Assembly (NCBI GenBank): GCA_900554645.1
Contig: USIE01000007.1
Coordinates: 1-55,000 of the forward strand
Direction of reading: 5' to 3'
Length of the DNA: 55,000 bases
Source of the DNA: an uncultured Collinsella sp.
GTDB lineage: Bacteria > Actinomycetota > Coriobacteriia > Coriobacteriales > Coriobacteriaceae
A program made the position numbers and the translations under genes. How positions within the stretch are numbered: position 1 is the first letter of the stretch; each line of letters starts with the position of its first letter. The notes beneath the pieces are model-generated. The model had not been told where the DNA came from. It did not search any database and was given only the letters and a program-made list of their open reading frames with translations. Below, in pieces: positions 24,283 through 32,566 of this stretch.

Positions 24283-25302
24283 CTAGAGCGTCAAGCGAAT
24301 CGCATCGATGATCTGCGCGCAGCGCTGTGTGGCGGCAAGGGGCATGACGGGACTCTCGAGTTTCCCCGCCCGGATGAGCTGAGTCGCATGCGAAGCTTCG
24401 CCGTAAAAATCATCGACCTCAAATGGGGCGTCGATTTCGAGCACTCGACCGTCGGAGTACTTCACATGGGCGAGCTCGGGGCGATGGAGGCGCTCGATTT
24501 CCAACGAACCCCGTTCGCAGGCAATCGTTAAGCGGCTTTCATATGCTGCTTTGCCGTCGCACACCATATGAATGGGTATACCGCCGACACTCATATGAAT
24601 CTCATCGGCCCAATCCACGCGGCCGCCCGATACGTCACGCCAGCGAACTTCACGAGACGAAACATCGCACGCACCCGCAAGCAGATCCTCAAACCACCCG
24701 ACCGCATAGCAGCCCATGTCATATAGACAGCCGCCCTGCAACGGATCGAGCAGATAACTCGAAGGGGACTCACCATAATCGAGTTTTTGCACGCTTTCGA
24801 TCGAGACGATACAGCCGAGCTCGCCCGACGCAAGCAAACCCTTCACGCGAGTACGCATCGGACAAAACCGATTTTTCATCGCCTCCATAAACGGCACACC
24901 GCACTCACGGGAAACAGAGGCGATCGCATGGGCCTCTTCTTCATTCAAAACGGCCGGCTTTTCGCACAGCACGGCCTTTCCCGCGCGCAGTGCCCGACAA
25001 GCCCAATGCGCATGCATGCCATGTGGAATAGCCAAGTAGATTGCATCGACATCGGGATCGGCAATCAACGCATCATAAGCCGCATCGCCGCTATCGTCAG
25101 CCGTGGCATAACTGTGCGCGGCATCAATCGAAAACGCTCGACAAAATTCCTCGACATGTGCAGGAGTGCGGCCGGCCGCAGCCACCAGCCGTGCCTCGTC
25201 GACCTTCTTGAGCGACGATGCAAATCGATGCGAAATGTGCCCAGCGCCCAAAACGCCCCAACGAACTTCACGCAAATCATCACATGAATCCCGATGACCC
25301 AC
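24283..25302 (-). CDS. Gfo/Idh/MocA family oxidoreductase
   Basis: A 339-residue NAD(P)-dependent sugar or dihydrodiol dehydrogenase. The Rossmann motif reads WGVLGAGHISHRFASSL, and the catalytic LCEKPAVLNEEEA has the conserved Glu-Lys-Pro. The C-terminal substrate domain carries YDMGCYAVGWFEDLL, with Asp and Tyr in the active-site region. The start is GTG 25302, preceded by AAGGGGG. It sits between two hairpin repeats, and its minus-strand neighbour is an aldo/keto reductase. Substrate unknown. A family paralogue lies at 32567-33673. Confidence 0.93.
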   Translation of the reverse strand: MGHRDSCDDLREVRWGVLGAGHISHRFASSLKKVDEARLVAAAGRTPAHVEEFCRAFSIDAAHSYATADDSGDAAYDALIADPDVDAIYLAIPHGMHAHWACRALRAGKAVLCEKPAVLNEEEAHAIASVSRECGVPFMEAMKNRFCPMRTRVKGLLASGELGCIVSIESVQKLDYGESPSSYLLDPLQGGCLYDMGCYAVGWFEDLLAGACDVSSREVRWRDVSGGRVDWADEIHMSVGGIPIHMVCDGKAAYESRLTIACERGSLEIERLHRPELAHVKYSDGRVLEIDAPFEVDDFYGEASHATQLIRAGKLESPVMPLAATQRCAQIIDAIRLTL

Positions 25303-25315
25303 GACAGCCCCCTTC

Positions 25316-25400
25316 AGTTGCGGTGGAATAGTTCCTGTTTAAGCCCCATTCTGCCGCAAACAGGAACTATTCCACCGCAAGTTATAAAAGGGTCATGAGG
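25316..25400. repeat. Hairpin repeat, copy B
   Basis: A perfect 23-bp inverted repeat (25318-25340 with 25358-25380) surrounds a 17-nt loop and is followed by TTATAAAAGGGTCATGAGG. Both ends match copy A. It lies directly after the aldo/keto reductase stop on the minus strand, so it forms the 3' end of that transcript. Confidence 0.8.
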
Positions 25401-26583
25401 AGCGCGTTTTGCCGAAGGCCTTGAGCACCGCCGTCACGGGGCCAGGCTGAAAACGGCGGCGTACGTCGTCCAAGCGCCCGGGGATATCGATGTGCTGCGG
25501 GCAGTGACGTGCGCATTTGCCGCACTTGACGCAATTGCTCACCAGCTTGGGCTCGTTCGTCCGCACCGCGCTCGCCGTAAAGTATTGAGACAGCCCCGTA
25601 AACCAACTATGCGCGTAACTCGCGTTGTAAGCGGCAAAGCAGCCGGGAATGTTAATACCCTTGGGACATGGCATGCAGTAGCCGCATCCCGTGCAGGGCA
25701 CGCGATTCGATTTTTCAAACTCCGCCAGCACGCGTGCGATGGTATCGAGCTGAGCGGCTGTCATCGAATCCGGCAGGGCCCGATCGGCCAGCACCGCGTT
25801 CTCGTCCACCTGCGCGGTATCGGTCATGCCCGAAAGCAGCATCGTGACTTGAGGATGGTTCCACACCCACGAAAGGCCCCAAGCAGCCGGCGTCTTCAGG
25901 TACGGATCGCGTACGTCATCGAGCACGGCGCGGGCCCGCGGAGGCAGCTTGCCCGCCAGGCGTCCGCCCAAAAGCGGTTCCATCACAAACACCGCGAGCC
26001 CGCACTCGGCGGCTGCTATAAGTCCCGCCGTTCCCGCTTGGTAGCGCTCTCCAGCGTAGTTGTACTGAATCTGGCAAAAATCCCAGTCATACGCGTCGAG
26101 CATCGTCAGGAAGTCCGCCGCACTGCCGTGATACGAAAAACCTATCTGGCGAATACGCCCCGCAGCCTTTTGGTGCGCAATCCAGTCTTCGATGCCCAAC
26201 GCCACCACGCGCTCCCACTGGGCGGGCGAAGTGATGTTGTGCATAAGGTAATAGTCGATATGGTCGGTCCGCAGGCGGCGCAGTTGCTCGTCGAAGAACC
26301 GGTCGAAATCCTCCGCGCACTTGCACGAAGCGTGCGGCAACTTAGTCGCGAGCAACACGCGGTCGCGCAGACCCAGGCGCTCAAGTGAGGCGCCCACGCA
26401 CACCTCGTTACCGGGATAGAGATACGCGGTATCCAGATAATTAATCCCCTGCTCCACCGCACGGGAAATGATGGCATCGGCTGTCTTCGCATCGGGGTGT
26501 CCCGGCGCACCGGGAAATCTCATGCAGCCCAGACCCAGAGCGGATATTCGGTTACCACTTTTGGGGTCAACGCGATATTGCAC
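25393..26583 (-). CDS. Aldo/keto reductase with C-terminal 4Fe-4S ferredoxin domain
   Basis: A 396-residue protein. Residues 1-260 are an aldo/keto reductase barrel (ISALGLGCMRFPG, GINYLDTAYLYPGNEV with catalytic Asp and Tyr, YYLMHNIT with the His, VFVMEPLLGGRL). Residues about 300-396 carry Cys clusters CTGCGYCMPCPKGINIPG and CVKCGKCARHCPQHIDIP, ligands for two [4Fe-4S] clusters. This fused type is common in anaerobes. The start is GTG 26583, directly preceded by AAAGGAGG; upstream ATG 26601 lies within that site. Substrate unknown; a ferredoxin-linked reductase is likely. Confidence 0.92.
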   Translation of the reverse strand: MQYRVDPKSGNRISALGLGCMRFPGAPGHPDAKTADAIISRAVEQGINYLDTAYLYPGNEVCVGASLERLGLRDRVLLATKLPHASCKCAEDFDRFFDEQLRRLRTDHIDYYLMHNITSPAQWERVVALGIEDWIAHQKAAGRIRQIGFSYHGSAADFLTMLDAYDWDFCQIQYNYAGERYQAGTAGLIAAAECGLAVFVMEPLLGGRLAGKLPPRARAVLDDVRDPYLKTPAAWGLSWVWNHPQVTMLLSGMTDTAQVDENAVLADRALPDSMTAAQLDTIARVLAEFEKSNRVPCTGCGYCMPCPKGINIPGCFAAYNASYAHSWFTGLSQYFTASAVRTNEPKLVSNCVKCGKCARHCPQHIDIPGRLDDVRRRFQPGPVTAVLKAFGKTRSS

Positions 26584-26746
26584 GGCCCCTCCTTTCGCCA
26601 TCAGCGCCCCGGCAAGGCGAAACACAATGGTCACGCAGCCGAAACATCGTGGAATCGCAATCGAGAACGTATCGTAACGCAGCAGAAATCGAGCCGTCAC
26701 GGCACCGCTTTAACATCAGCAAAAAGCCCGATGAAAGGAGCCGGGC

Positions 26747-26815
26747 ATGACCACGCGCATGTCTTTGCGGTCTGCCCTGCAGCGTAGCGTCCAGGCAAAC
26801 GTTTCTTTTTTATAA
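26747..26815 (+). CDS. Possible 22-residue small ORF
   Basis: ATG 26747 is preceded by AAAGGAG at a 6-nt spacing and runs 22 codons to TAA. It begins MTTRMSLRSALQRS and is followed 49 nt later by a terminator. It would be a short, basic peptide or a leader to the ketopantoate reductase region. No homology is recognised. It may be chance. Confidence 0.2.
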   Translation: MTTRMSLRSALQRSVQANVSFL

Positions 26816-26863
26816 CAGCCGCCCCGCGCACCCACCAATCACCCTGGCAGCATACAATCCATC

Positions 26864-26888
26864 AGGCGCCCCTTACGCGGGCGCCTTT
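26864..26888 (+). terminator. Terminator/attenuator before ketopantoate reductase remnant
   Basis: A perfect 8-bp stem AGGCGCCC/GGGCGCCT with a 7-nt loop is followed by TTTT. It lies only 20 nt upstream of the next start codon, so it would end any transcript from the 26.7-kb region or act as an attenuator. The 26584-26908 stretch otherwise shows no gene beyond the small ORF. Confidence 0.65.
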
Positions 26889-26908
26889 TACATGGGGAGA
26901 TGATTCAC

Positions 26909-27822
26909 ATGCAGATCAACAAGGTCGCCTTTATCGGCAAGGGCGGCGTCGGCCTGCTCTACGGCAGCATGATCGCCCGGGCGCTCGGCAACGACGCCGT
27001 CGAATACGTCATGGATGATGCCCGTTTTGAGCGCCATGCGAACGACGCGCCCACCGTCAACGGCAAGCCCTGCGATCTCACGTCCGTCCGTGCCAGCGAG
27101 GCAGCGCCCGCCGATCTGGTCATCCTGACGGTCAAGACCACCGGTCTCGACCAAGCACTCAAGACTATGGAGCGTGTCGTGGGACCCAACACGCTCATCG
27201 CCTCGCTATGCAACGGCATTACGAGCGAGCAAAAGATTGCCGAACGCTTTGGCTGGGAGCATACCGTTCTTGGTATCTGCCAGGGCAGGACGCCGTGTTC
27301 CTCAACGGCGCGCTCACCTTTACCAATGCGGGCGAGATCCGCTTTGGTGCAGCCGCCGGCACCGACCCCGCGACCGTCGCCGCTATCGACGAGCTCTACA
27401 CGCGCTGCGGCATCGCCCATACCGTCGAGAGCGACATTGCGCACCGCATGTGGGTCAAACTCATGCTCAACGACGGCATCAACCAGACCTGCATGGCCTA
27501 CGGCGGGACCTACGGAAGCGCCACGGAGCCGGGCTCCGAGCAGCGCCGCTGTTTTGTCTCCGCCATGCGCGAGACGCTTGCGGCTGCCAACGCCGAGGGC
27601 GTTGAGCTGACCGAGGCAGACCTGACGCAAATGGTGCACCTCATCGAGGGAATCGACCCCGCCGGTATGCCCTCGATGGCTCAAGACCGCATCGCACAAC
27701 GAAAAACCGAAGTCGAGGAGTTCGCGGGCACCATTTGCCGCCTGGCCGCCAAACACGATATCCAAGTGCCGCAAAACGATTGGCTCTACCAGAGGATTCG
27801 CGAAATAGAAAGCAGCTGGTAG
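26909..27822 (+). pseudogene. 2-dehydropantoate 2-reductase family gene, frameshifted
   Basis: Two frames together encode a full-length (about 304-residue) ketopantoate reductase family protein, an NADPH enzyme of pantothenate synthesis or a related ApbA/PanE oxidoreductase. The first frame has the cofactor motif VAFIGKGGVGLLYGSM and VILTVKTTGLDQAL, and runs to ICQG near 27286. The second starts at DAVFLNGALTF and carries the catalytic Lys region HRMWVKLMLNDGINQ. Comparison with the expected CQGMDAV shows one base, a T after 27287, is missing. RBS GGGGAG supports ATG 26909. Either a recent inactivation or a sequencing error; everything else is intact. Confidence 0.85.
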
Positions 27823-27857
27823 TGCTCGGCATACTGCAGCCAACAGATCCAATGGCA

Positions 27858-27900
27858 AAGCCGCCGCAAGGAGCACTCCCCTCGCGGCGGCTTCCTTTTT
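27858..27900 (+). terminator. Terminator after ketopantoate reductase remnant
   Basis: A 10-bp stem AAGCCGCCGC/GCGGCGGCTT (27858-27867 with 27884-27893), a 16-nt loop and a plus-strand CCTTTTT tail. Confidence 0.8.
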
Positions 27901-27931
27901 CATCTTTGGCCAAAAATCAGCTTCAGAACGG

Positions 27932-28138
27932 TTAGAGCTGCGACTCCGACGCCTGGTCCTCATCGTCGCGACAAAGGACTACGCCCGCACTTCCCAGCAG
28001 CGCGGCCGCGATCAACACGCCAACCACGATAGAGGCAGCCTCACAAGACCCCTGCATGCCCGCGACGAGCGCGGCCGTGGGACCAAGGCAGCCAAGCATC
28101 AACGCGACGGCGGCAACGGCGATATCTCGAGCGTTCAT
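27932..28138 (-). CDS. Small two-helix membrane protein
   Basis: A 68-residue protein of two hydrophobic helices (IAVAAVALMLGCLGPTAALVA and IVVGVLIAAALLGSAGVVL) with an acidic C terminus. GGAGGAAG precedes the ATG. No family is recognised. It is alone between the ketopantoate reductase remnant and the secreted protein. Confidence 0.6.
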   Translation of the reverse strand: MNARDIAVAAVALMLGCLGPTAALVAGMQGSCEAASIVVGVLIAAALLGSAGVVLCRDDEDQASESQL

Positions 28139-28255
28139 GAGACCACTTCCTCCACGAGAAAGACCTTATTTCTCATGAACCAGTGTGCCCCGCATGCATA
28201 CGCCCAGCGTACCGCCACGGTAAGGGCTCTGTTAACTCAAACGCACATAAAGAAA

Positions 28256-28294
28256 GGGCGGCTTTACGTTGCCTAAAAGCTCAGCAAAGACGCC
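28256..28294 (-). terminator. Weak terminator after the secreted-protein gene
   Basis: On the minus strand GGGCGG pairs with CCGCCC over a large loop and is followed by TTTCTTT. It lies 35 nt after the stop. Confidence 0.4.
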
Positions 28295-28329
28295 CGCCCA
28301 TCATGTGCCTATTTTGCTCTGATGGCAGA

Positions 28330-29106
28330 TTACCAACCGGTATAGTAGTCGGTGGTTCCGGCAGCACAGCCGGAGTCATAGACCTTGCACTCGCCCTTGG
28401 AACCGGTAAACGTGGAGCCTTGGGCCTTATCGCCCGCGGCAACGACGTAGTAGCCATCGGAATCGCGCCAAAAGCCCTCGGAATCCTGCGTCCATTCGCC
28501 CGTGCGGTGGTGATACAACACGTTGCTGCTGTAATAAGTCTCGCGGCGGCCGTTATAGTTATTGACGCCGCTCGAGCGCGTCAGACCCGAGCCGTTCGCG
28601 TAATACGCAGCAGACGTGTAAGACAAGCCGGAGCAGGCGTTGTAATACGAAGCCTGGGCGGCCTCGGCGGCCTCGGCCTCGGCTGCGGCGGCCTCGAGCG
28701 CTTCGCGCTTGGCATTCTCAAGCGCAGTGCGCAGCTCATCGAGCTCGGTCGACTTCGTGTCGACCTCCCCCATCGTCAACAGACTACCCGCACCGTCGAT
28801 ACAACCCTGCAGCACAGCGCGCTCGTCATCGGTAGCATAGTCGCCATACATATTCATAATGATCTGAGCGCGCATCTCAAGGGAATCGCGCTTGGCCTCC
28901 ATCGAGGCGTTCCACTCCTGCATGGAACCATAACCATCGCCGCGATAATCAACGGGCTGTACCAGCGTCGCCTCGGACGGCGTAGATCCAACCGTATCGG
29001 ACAGTGTTGCCGCGTGGGCATCAGTTGCGCCGGCGCCTGCCAAAAGTGCCACGGTCAGAGCGGCGGAAAGGGCAGCGGCTTTCGGTTTTCGTGAATCGAT
29101 CCTCAT
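28330..29106 (-). CDS. Secreted protein with coiled coil and Tyr/Gly-rich C-terminal domain
   Basis: A 258-residue exported protein. Residues 1-32 form a signal peptide with Ala-rich core and ADAHA-type cleavage site (ATDAHA). Residues about 100-160 form a helical segment ending in an Ala/Glu-rich coiled coil (ALENAKREALEAAAAEAEA). Residues about 170-258 form an aromatic-rich domain (RRETYYSSNVLYHHRTGEW, SDGYYVVAAGD, KVYDSGCAAGTTDYY) with a conserved look of a small beta-barrel secreted domain seen in gut actinobacteria. The ATG at 29106 has GGAGG 10 nt upstream. It may act at the cell wall, but no catalytic motif is clear. Confidence 0.75.
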   Translation of the reverse strand: MRIDSRKPKAAALSAALTVALLAGAGATDAHAATLSDTVGSTPSEATLVQPVDYRGDGYGSMQEWNASMEAKRDSLEMRAQIIMNMYGDYATDDERAVLQGCIDGAGSLLTMGEVDTKSTELDELRTALENAKREALEAAAAEAEAAEAAQASYYNACSGLSYTSAAYYANGSGLTRSSGVNNYNGRRETYYSSNVLYHHRTGEWTQDSEGFWRDSDGYYVVAAGDKAQGSTFTGSKGECKVYDSGCAAGTTDYYTGW

Positions 29107-29317
29107 GTAGCTGGAAACCTCCGTAGTGCGTTTTTGCTGCGTTTGAGCTGCGTGTGATTCGATCGCGCTGCATAGTACCTCGAGCAAATCGCGACCTGCG
29201 GTTTTACTCAAAAGGCGCACGTCAATTGCGTAAAACTCACATCCTCTCAACAGGAGTTTTCCACAACTCAAATGCATAAAGCATGCCAAAAACCCTGTAA
29301 TAGCGCCCTTCCTATGC

Positions 29318-29354
29318 AAAAAAGACGCCTGCGCAACCATTGCTTGCGCAGGCG
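29318..29354 (-). terminator. Terminator after metY
   Basis: On the minus strand an 11-bp stem CGCCTGCGCAA/TTGCGCAGGCG (29344-29354 with 29326-29336) with a 7-nt loop is followed by TCTTTTTT. Confidence 0.9.
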
Positions 29355-29417
29355 CCTTGAGCAGGCATTTATGCAGTTATACCTATCGAGTCGCAAGGGG
29401 TCCTTGCACAAGTCGCC

Positions 29418-30728
29418 TTACTCGTCCAGCACGGCGAAGGCCTGCTTCAGATCCCAAATGATGTCCTCGGCGTTCTCGGTGCCGATGGAAAGACGGATCG
29501 TGGAGGGCGTGATGTTCTGCTCGGCGAGCTCCTCGGCAGAGAGCTGGGAGTGCGTGGTGGTAGCCGGGTGCACGACGAGCGACTTGACGTCGGCCACGTT
29601 GGCGAGCAGCGAGAACACCTGCAGATGATCGATGAACTTCCAGGCAGCCTCCTGGCCACCCTTAATCTCAAAGGTGAAGATCGAAGCGCCGCCGTTGGGG
29701 AAGTACTTCTGATAGAGCTCGTGATCGGGGTGCTCAGGCAGGCTCGGGTGGTTCACCTTGGCAACGTGGCTGTCGCCGGCAAGGAACTCAACGACCTTCT
29801 TGGTGTTCTCGACATGACGGTCAACGCGCAGCGACAGGGTCTCGGTGCCCTGGAGCAGGACCCAGGCGTTGAACGGGCTGATGCAGGCACCCTCGTCACG
29901 CAGCAGGATGGCGCGGACATAGGTTGCGAAGGCGGCGGGACCGGCAGCCTCGGCAAACGAGACGCCATGGTAGGAGGGGTTGGGCTCAGCGATCTGGGCG
30001 TACTTTCCGCTCGCCTTCCAATCGAAGTTACCGCCGTCGACGATCACACCGCCCAGCGAGGTGCCGTGGCCGCCGATGAACTTGGTTGCGGAGTGGACAA
30101 CGATGTTGGCGCCATGCTCCAGCGGACGGAACAGATACGGGGTGCCGAAAGTGTTGTCGACGACAACCGGCAGACCGTGCTTCTTGGCGATCTCGGAGAT
30201 GGCGTCGATGTTGGGGATGTCAGAGTTGGGGTTGCCGAGCGTCTCGAGATAGATGACCGTGGTGTTGTCCTTGATGGCACCCTCAACCTCTTCCAGGTTA
30301 TGAGCATCGACAAACGTGGTCTCGACGCCAAACTGGGAGAGCGTATGCTCGAGCAGGTTGTAGGAACCGCCGTAGATGGTCTTCTGAGCCACCACGTGGT
30401 CACCAGCCTGGGCAAGAGCCTGCAGGGTATAGGTGATGGCAGCGGCACCGGAGGCGACGGCAAGACCGGCCACGCCACCCTCGAGCGCGGCGATACGGTC
30501 CTCAAAGACGCCCTGGGTGGAGTTGGTCAGACGGCCGTAGATGTTACCGGCGTCGGCAAGACCAAAGCGATCGGCGGCGTGCTGGGAGTTGCGGAACACA
30601 TAGCTCGTGGTCTGGTAGATAGGCACGGCGCGGGAGTCGGATGCGGGGTCGGCGCTCTCCTGGCCAACATGAAGCTGCAGGGTATCGAAACCAAAGGTGT
30701 GCTCGGGGTTGTTGATGAACTGGCTCAT
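29418..30728 (-). CDS. metY: O-acetylhomoserine sulfhydrylase
   Basis: A 436-residue PLP-dependent enzyme that makes homocysteine from O-acetylhomoserine and sulfide. The Cys/Met-metabolism fold shows FGFDTLQLHVGQESADPAS, YGRLTNSTQ, VVASGAAAITYTLQ-type PLP phosphate site, and the Lys of the Schiff base in HSATKFIGGHGTSLGG. The length (about 430) fits MetY rather than the shorter MetB/MetC. ATG 30728 follows AAGGAGATC. A promoter and a leader ORF lie upstream, and a LysR gene is divergently placed. Confidence 0.95.
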   Translation of the reverse strand: MSQFINNPEHTFGFDTLQLHVGQESADPASDSRAVPIYQTTSYVFRNSQHAADRFGLADAGNIYGRLTNSTQGVFEDRIAALEGGVAGLAVASGAAAITYTLQALAQAGDHVVAQKTIYGGSYNLLEHTLSQFGVETTFVDAHNLEEVEGAIKDNTTVIYLETLGNPNSDIPNIDAISEIAKKHGLPVVVDNTFGTPYLFRPLEHGANIVVHSATKFIGGHGTSLGGVIVDGGNFDWKASGKYAQIAEPNPSYHGVSFAEAAGPAAFATYVRAILLRDEGACISPFNAWVLLQGTETLSLRVDRHVENTKKVVEFLAGDSHVAKVNHPSLPEHPDHELYQKYFPNGGASIFTFEIKGGQEAAWKFIDHLQVFSLLANVADVKSLVVHPATTTHSQLSAEELAEQNITPSTIRLSIGTENAEDIIWDLKQAFAVLDE

Positions 30729-30790
30729 GATGATCTCCTTGATCGAACGAAAGTAAATAAATAAGAGAGAAGTAAGTCGCTGTCTCCTGA

Positions 30791-30844
30791 TCACGCCGAC
30801 GGGCGCAAACAGGAGCCCGGCATTCGTCTTGGTAAGCAGTTCAT
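30791..30844 (-). CDS. Possible leader peptide upstream of metY
   Basis: ATG 30844 is preceded by AAAGGAGG at a 7-nt spacing, a better site than that of metY itself. The frame encodes the 17-residue peptide MNCLPRRMPGSCLRPSA. It starts about 60 nt after the predicted transcription start. It has two Cys and two Met, so translation speed could report on sulfur amino acids. CTCCTG inside it can pair with CAGGAG just after its stop. No homologue is known to me. Confidence 0.45.
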   Translation of the reverse strand: MNCLPRRMPGSCLRPSA

Positions 30845-30913
30845 ATGCGGTCCTCCTTTTGACATCCCGGTTCCGTGGTCGGCTTAATTACCTACCGCCT
30901 TTGTGTGTTTTGA

Positions 30914-30942
30914 ATAGTACGAGCATTGTTTCACTCGGTCAA
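30914..30942 (-). promoter_or_regulatory. metY promoter
   Basis: On the minus strand TTGACC (30937-30942), 17 nt, TACTAT (30914-30919). The resulting leader is about 180 nt long and contains the small ORF. No SAM riboswitch consensus is seen. Confidence 0.7.
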
Positions 30943-30957
30943 TCACTTAAAAGCGCT

Positions 30958-30987
30958 AACCTGTTATCGGTTTTTTAGATAGCTATC
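30958..30987. promoter_or_regulatory. Palindromes between metY and lysR, candidate regulator sites
   Basis: AACC-N7-GGTT (30958-30972) and GATAGCTATC (30978-30987) lie just upstream of the LysR start and of the metY -35. LysR-type proteins bind such sites in divergent intergenic regions. Confidence 0.4.
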
Positions 30988-31003
30988 GAAAGGACGGGCA
31001 CCG

Positions 31004-31906
31004 ATGACACTCCAGCAGCTTCGTTTTCTTATCGCCGTGGCAGAGTCCGGCTCAATCAACGCCGCAGCTCAGCGCCTCTATACCGCTCAGTCCAACATCT
31101 CAAACGCCGTCAAAAGCCTAGAACAAGAGCTCCATCTGGAGATCTTTACGCGCTCCAGCCGCGGCGTCACGCTCACCAACGACGGCACCGAGCTTTTGGG
31201 CTATGCGCGCCAGGTCGTAGAGCAGGCCGACATGCTCGAGGCACGCTACGAGGACGGTGGCACCCCGCAAGCCCGCCTCGCCATTTCCGCCCAGCACTAC
31301 GCCTTTTCGGTCGAGGCCTTTGTCAACGTAGTCGAGCGCTGCCGCGACAGCAAGTTCGAGTTCATCATGCGCGAGACCACCACATCGCAGATCATCGATG
31401 ACGTCCGTGCGTTTCGCAGCGATATCGGCATTCTGTATCTGGATGACTTTAACGCCCGCGTTCTGCAGAAGGCCTTCGCCGATGCCCGCGCAAGCTTCCA
31501 TCCCCTATTCGACGCGACGGTCCACGTCTTCGTTAGCGAGCGCCACCCGCTCGCACGCCGCCCGCAGCTGTCCCTTGCCGACCTCACGCCCTATACGCGC
31601 TACAGCTTTGAGCAGGGAACCTCAAACTCCTTCTATTACGCCGAGGAACCTTTTAGCTATATCCCTTGCGACCGCAACATACGAATCTCGGACCGCGGAA
31701 CACTTACTAACTTACTTATCACGTCGAACGGTTACACCCTGTCGACCGGTGTCCTCTCCAATGAAATGCAATGGGGCATGGCATCGATCCCGCTAGCAGA
31801 CGCCCCAACGATGCACGTTGGCTACATCATGCACGACGAGCGCAAGCCCTCTCTCCTCTTGCAGCAATACCTCGACGAGCTCAACCGCATCATCCATGCC
31901 AACTAA
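31004..31906 (+). CDS. LysR-family transcriptional regulator
   Basis: A 300-residue LysR-type regulator. Residues 1-60 form the winged helix (LQQLRFLIAVAESGSINAAAQRLYTAQSNISNAVKSLE). The rest is the periplasmic-binding-like effector domain (DIGILYLDDFN, STGVLSNEMQWG). GAAAGGA precedes the ATG. It is divergent from metY with 275 bp in between and so probably controls that gene and itself, with an O-acetylserine- or O-acetylhomoserine-type ligand in the manner of CysB/CysR. The ligand is inferred, not seen. Confidence 0.93.
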   Translation: MTLQQLRFLIAVAESGSINAAAQRLYTAQSNISNAVKSLEQELHLEIFTRSSRGVTLTNDGTELLGYARQVVEQADMLEARYEDGGTPQARLAISAQHYAFSVEAFVNVVERCRDSKFEFIMRETTTSQIIDDVRAFRSDIGILYLDDFNARVLQKAFADARASFHPLFDATVHVFVSERHPLARRPQLSLADLTPYTRYSFEQGTSNSFYYAEEPFSYIPCDRNIRISDRGTLTNLLITSNGYTLSTGVLSNEMQWGMASIPLADAPTMHVGYIMHDERKPSLLLQQYLDELNRIIHAN

Positions 31907-32005
31907 CTGTCGGAAGACGGGGTAGAAATCGTAGATTGCTAGCCCCCGGCGGGCATGGCGCTACAATGGTCACTCACACGAAACGTACCCAACGAAAGGA
32001 AGCCC

Positions 32006-32491
32006 GTGAAGGTCATCATCTATACCGACGGCTCGGCCCGATCAAATCCGGGACGCGGCGGCTACGGCGCCGTGCTCAAATACACCAACCCCGCCGGCAA
32101 GACCTTCACCTCCGAGCTTTCGCGCGGCTACGCCAAGACCACCAACAACCGCATGGAGCTCATGGCGGTCATCGTGGCGCTCGAGGCACTTAACCGCCCC
32201 TGCGAGGTCGAGGTCCATTCCGATTCGCAGTACGTCGTCAACGCCTTTAACAAGCACTGGATCGACGGCTGGAAAAAGCGCGGATGGAAAACCGCCAACA
32301 AGCAGCCCGTCAAGAACCGCGACCTGTGGGAGCGCCTACTCACCGCCAAAAGCAAGCACAAGGTTGAGTTCATCTGGGTTAAGGGTCACGCCGGCCACGA
32401 GCTCAACGAGCGCTGCGATGAGCTCGCCACCACGGCGGCCGACGGCAGCAACCTCGATATCGATACCGGCTTTAACGAGAGCGACCTGTAA
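32006..32491 (+). CDS. rnhA: Ribonuclease HI
   Basis: A 161-residue enzyme that removes RNA from RNA-DNA hybrids. Catalytic acids are in [41 protein letters not shown] and [12 protein letters not shown]. The basic protrusion [17 protein letters not shown] is present. The start is GTG 32006 behind GAAAGGAAG; a frame from 31955 has no site. The distribution of motifs and the length fit E. coli RnhA. Confidence 0.96.
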   Translation: MKVIIYTDGSARSNPGRGGYGAVLKYTNPAGKTFTSELSRGYAKTTNNRMELMAVIVALEALNRPCEVEVHSDSQYVVNAFNKHWIDGWKKRGWKTANKQPVKNRDLWERLLTAKSKHKVEFIWVKGHAGHELNERCDELATTAADGSNLDIDTGFNESDL

Positions 32492-32566
32492 CGGCGTTTT
32501 CGCACGCTATTTCCTGCCCCCTCGCGCTACACTCATCCTGTAAACCGAACGGCACGAGGGGGATAC

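Noticed and set aside
26726..26748. Minus-strand terminator GCCCG/CGGGC with T tract near 26.73 kb
   Set aside because: The stem is only 5 bp and no minus-strand gene ends upstream of it.
30728..30907. SAM or cobalamin riboswitch in the metY leader
   Set aside because: None of the core motifs of SAM-I/IV or cobalamin riboswitches could be found by eye; a leader ORF explains the space better.
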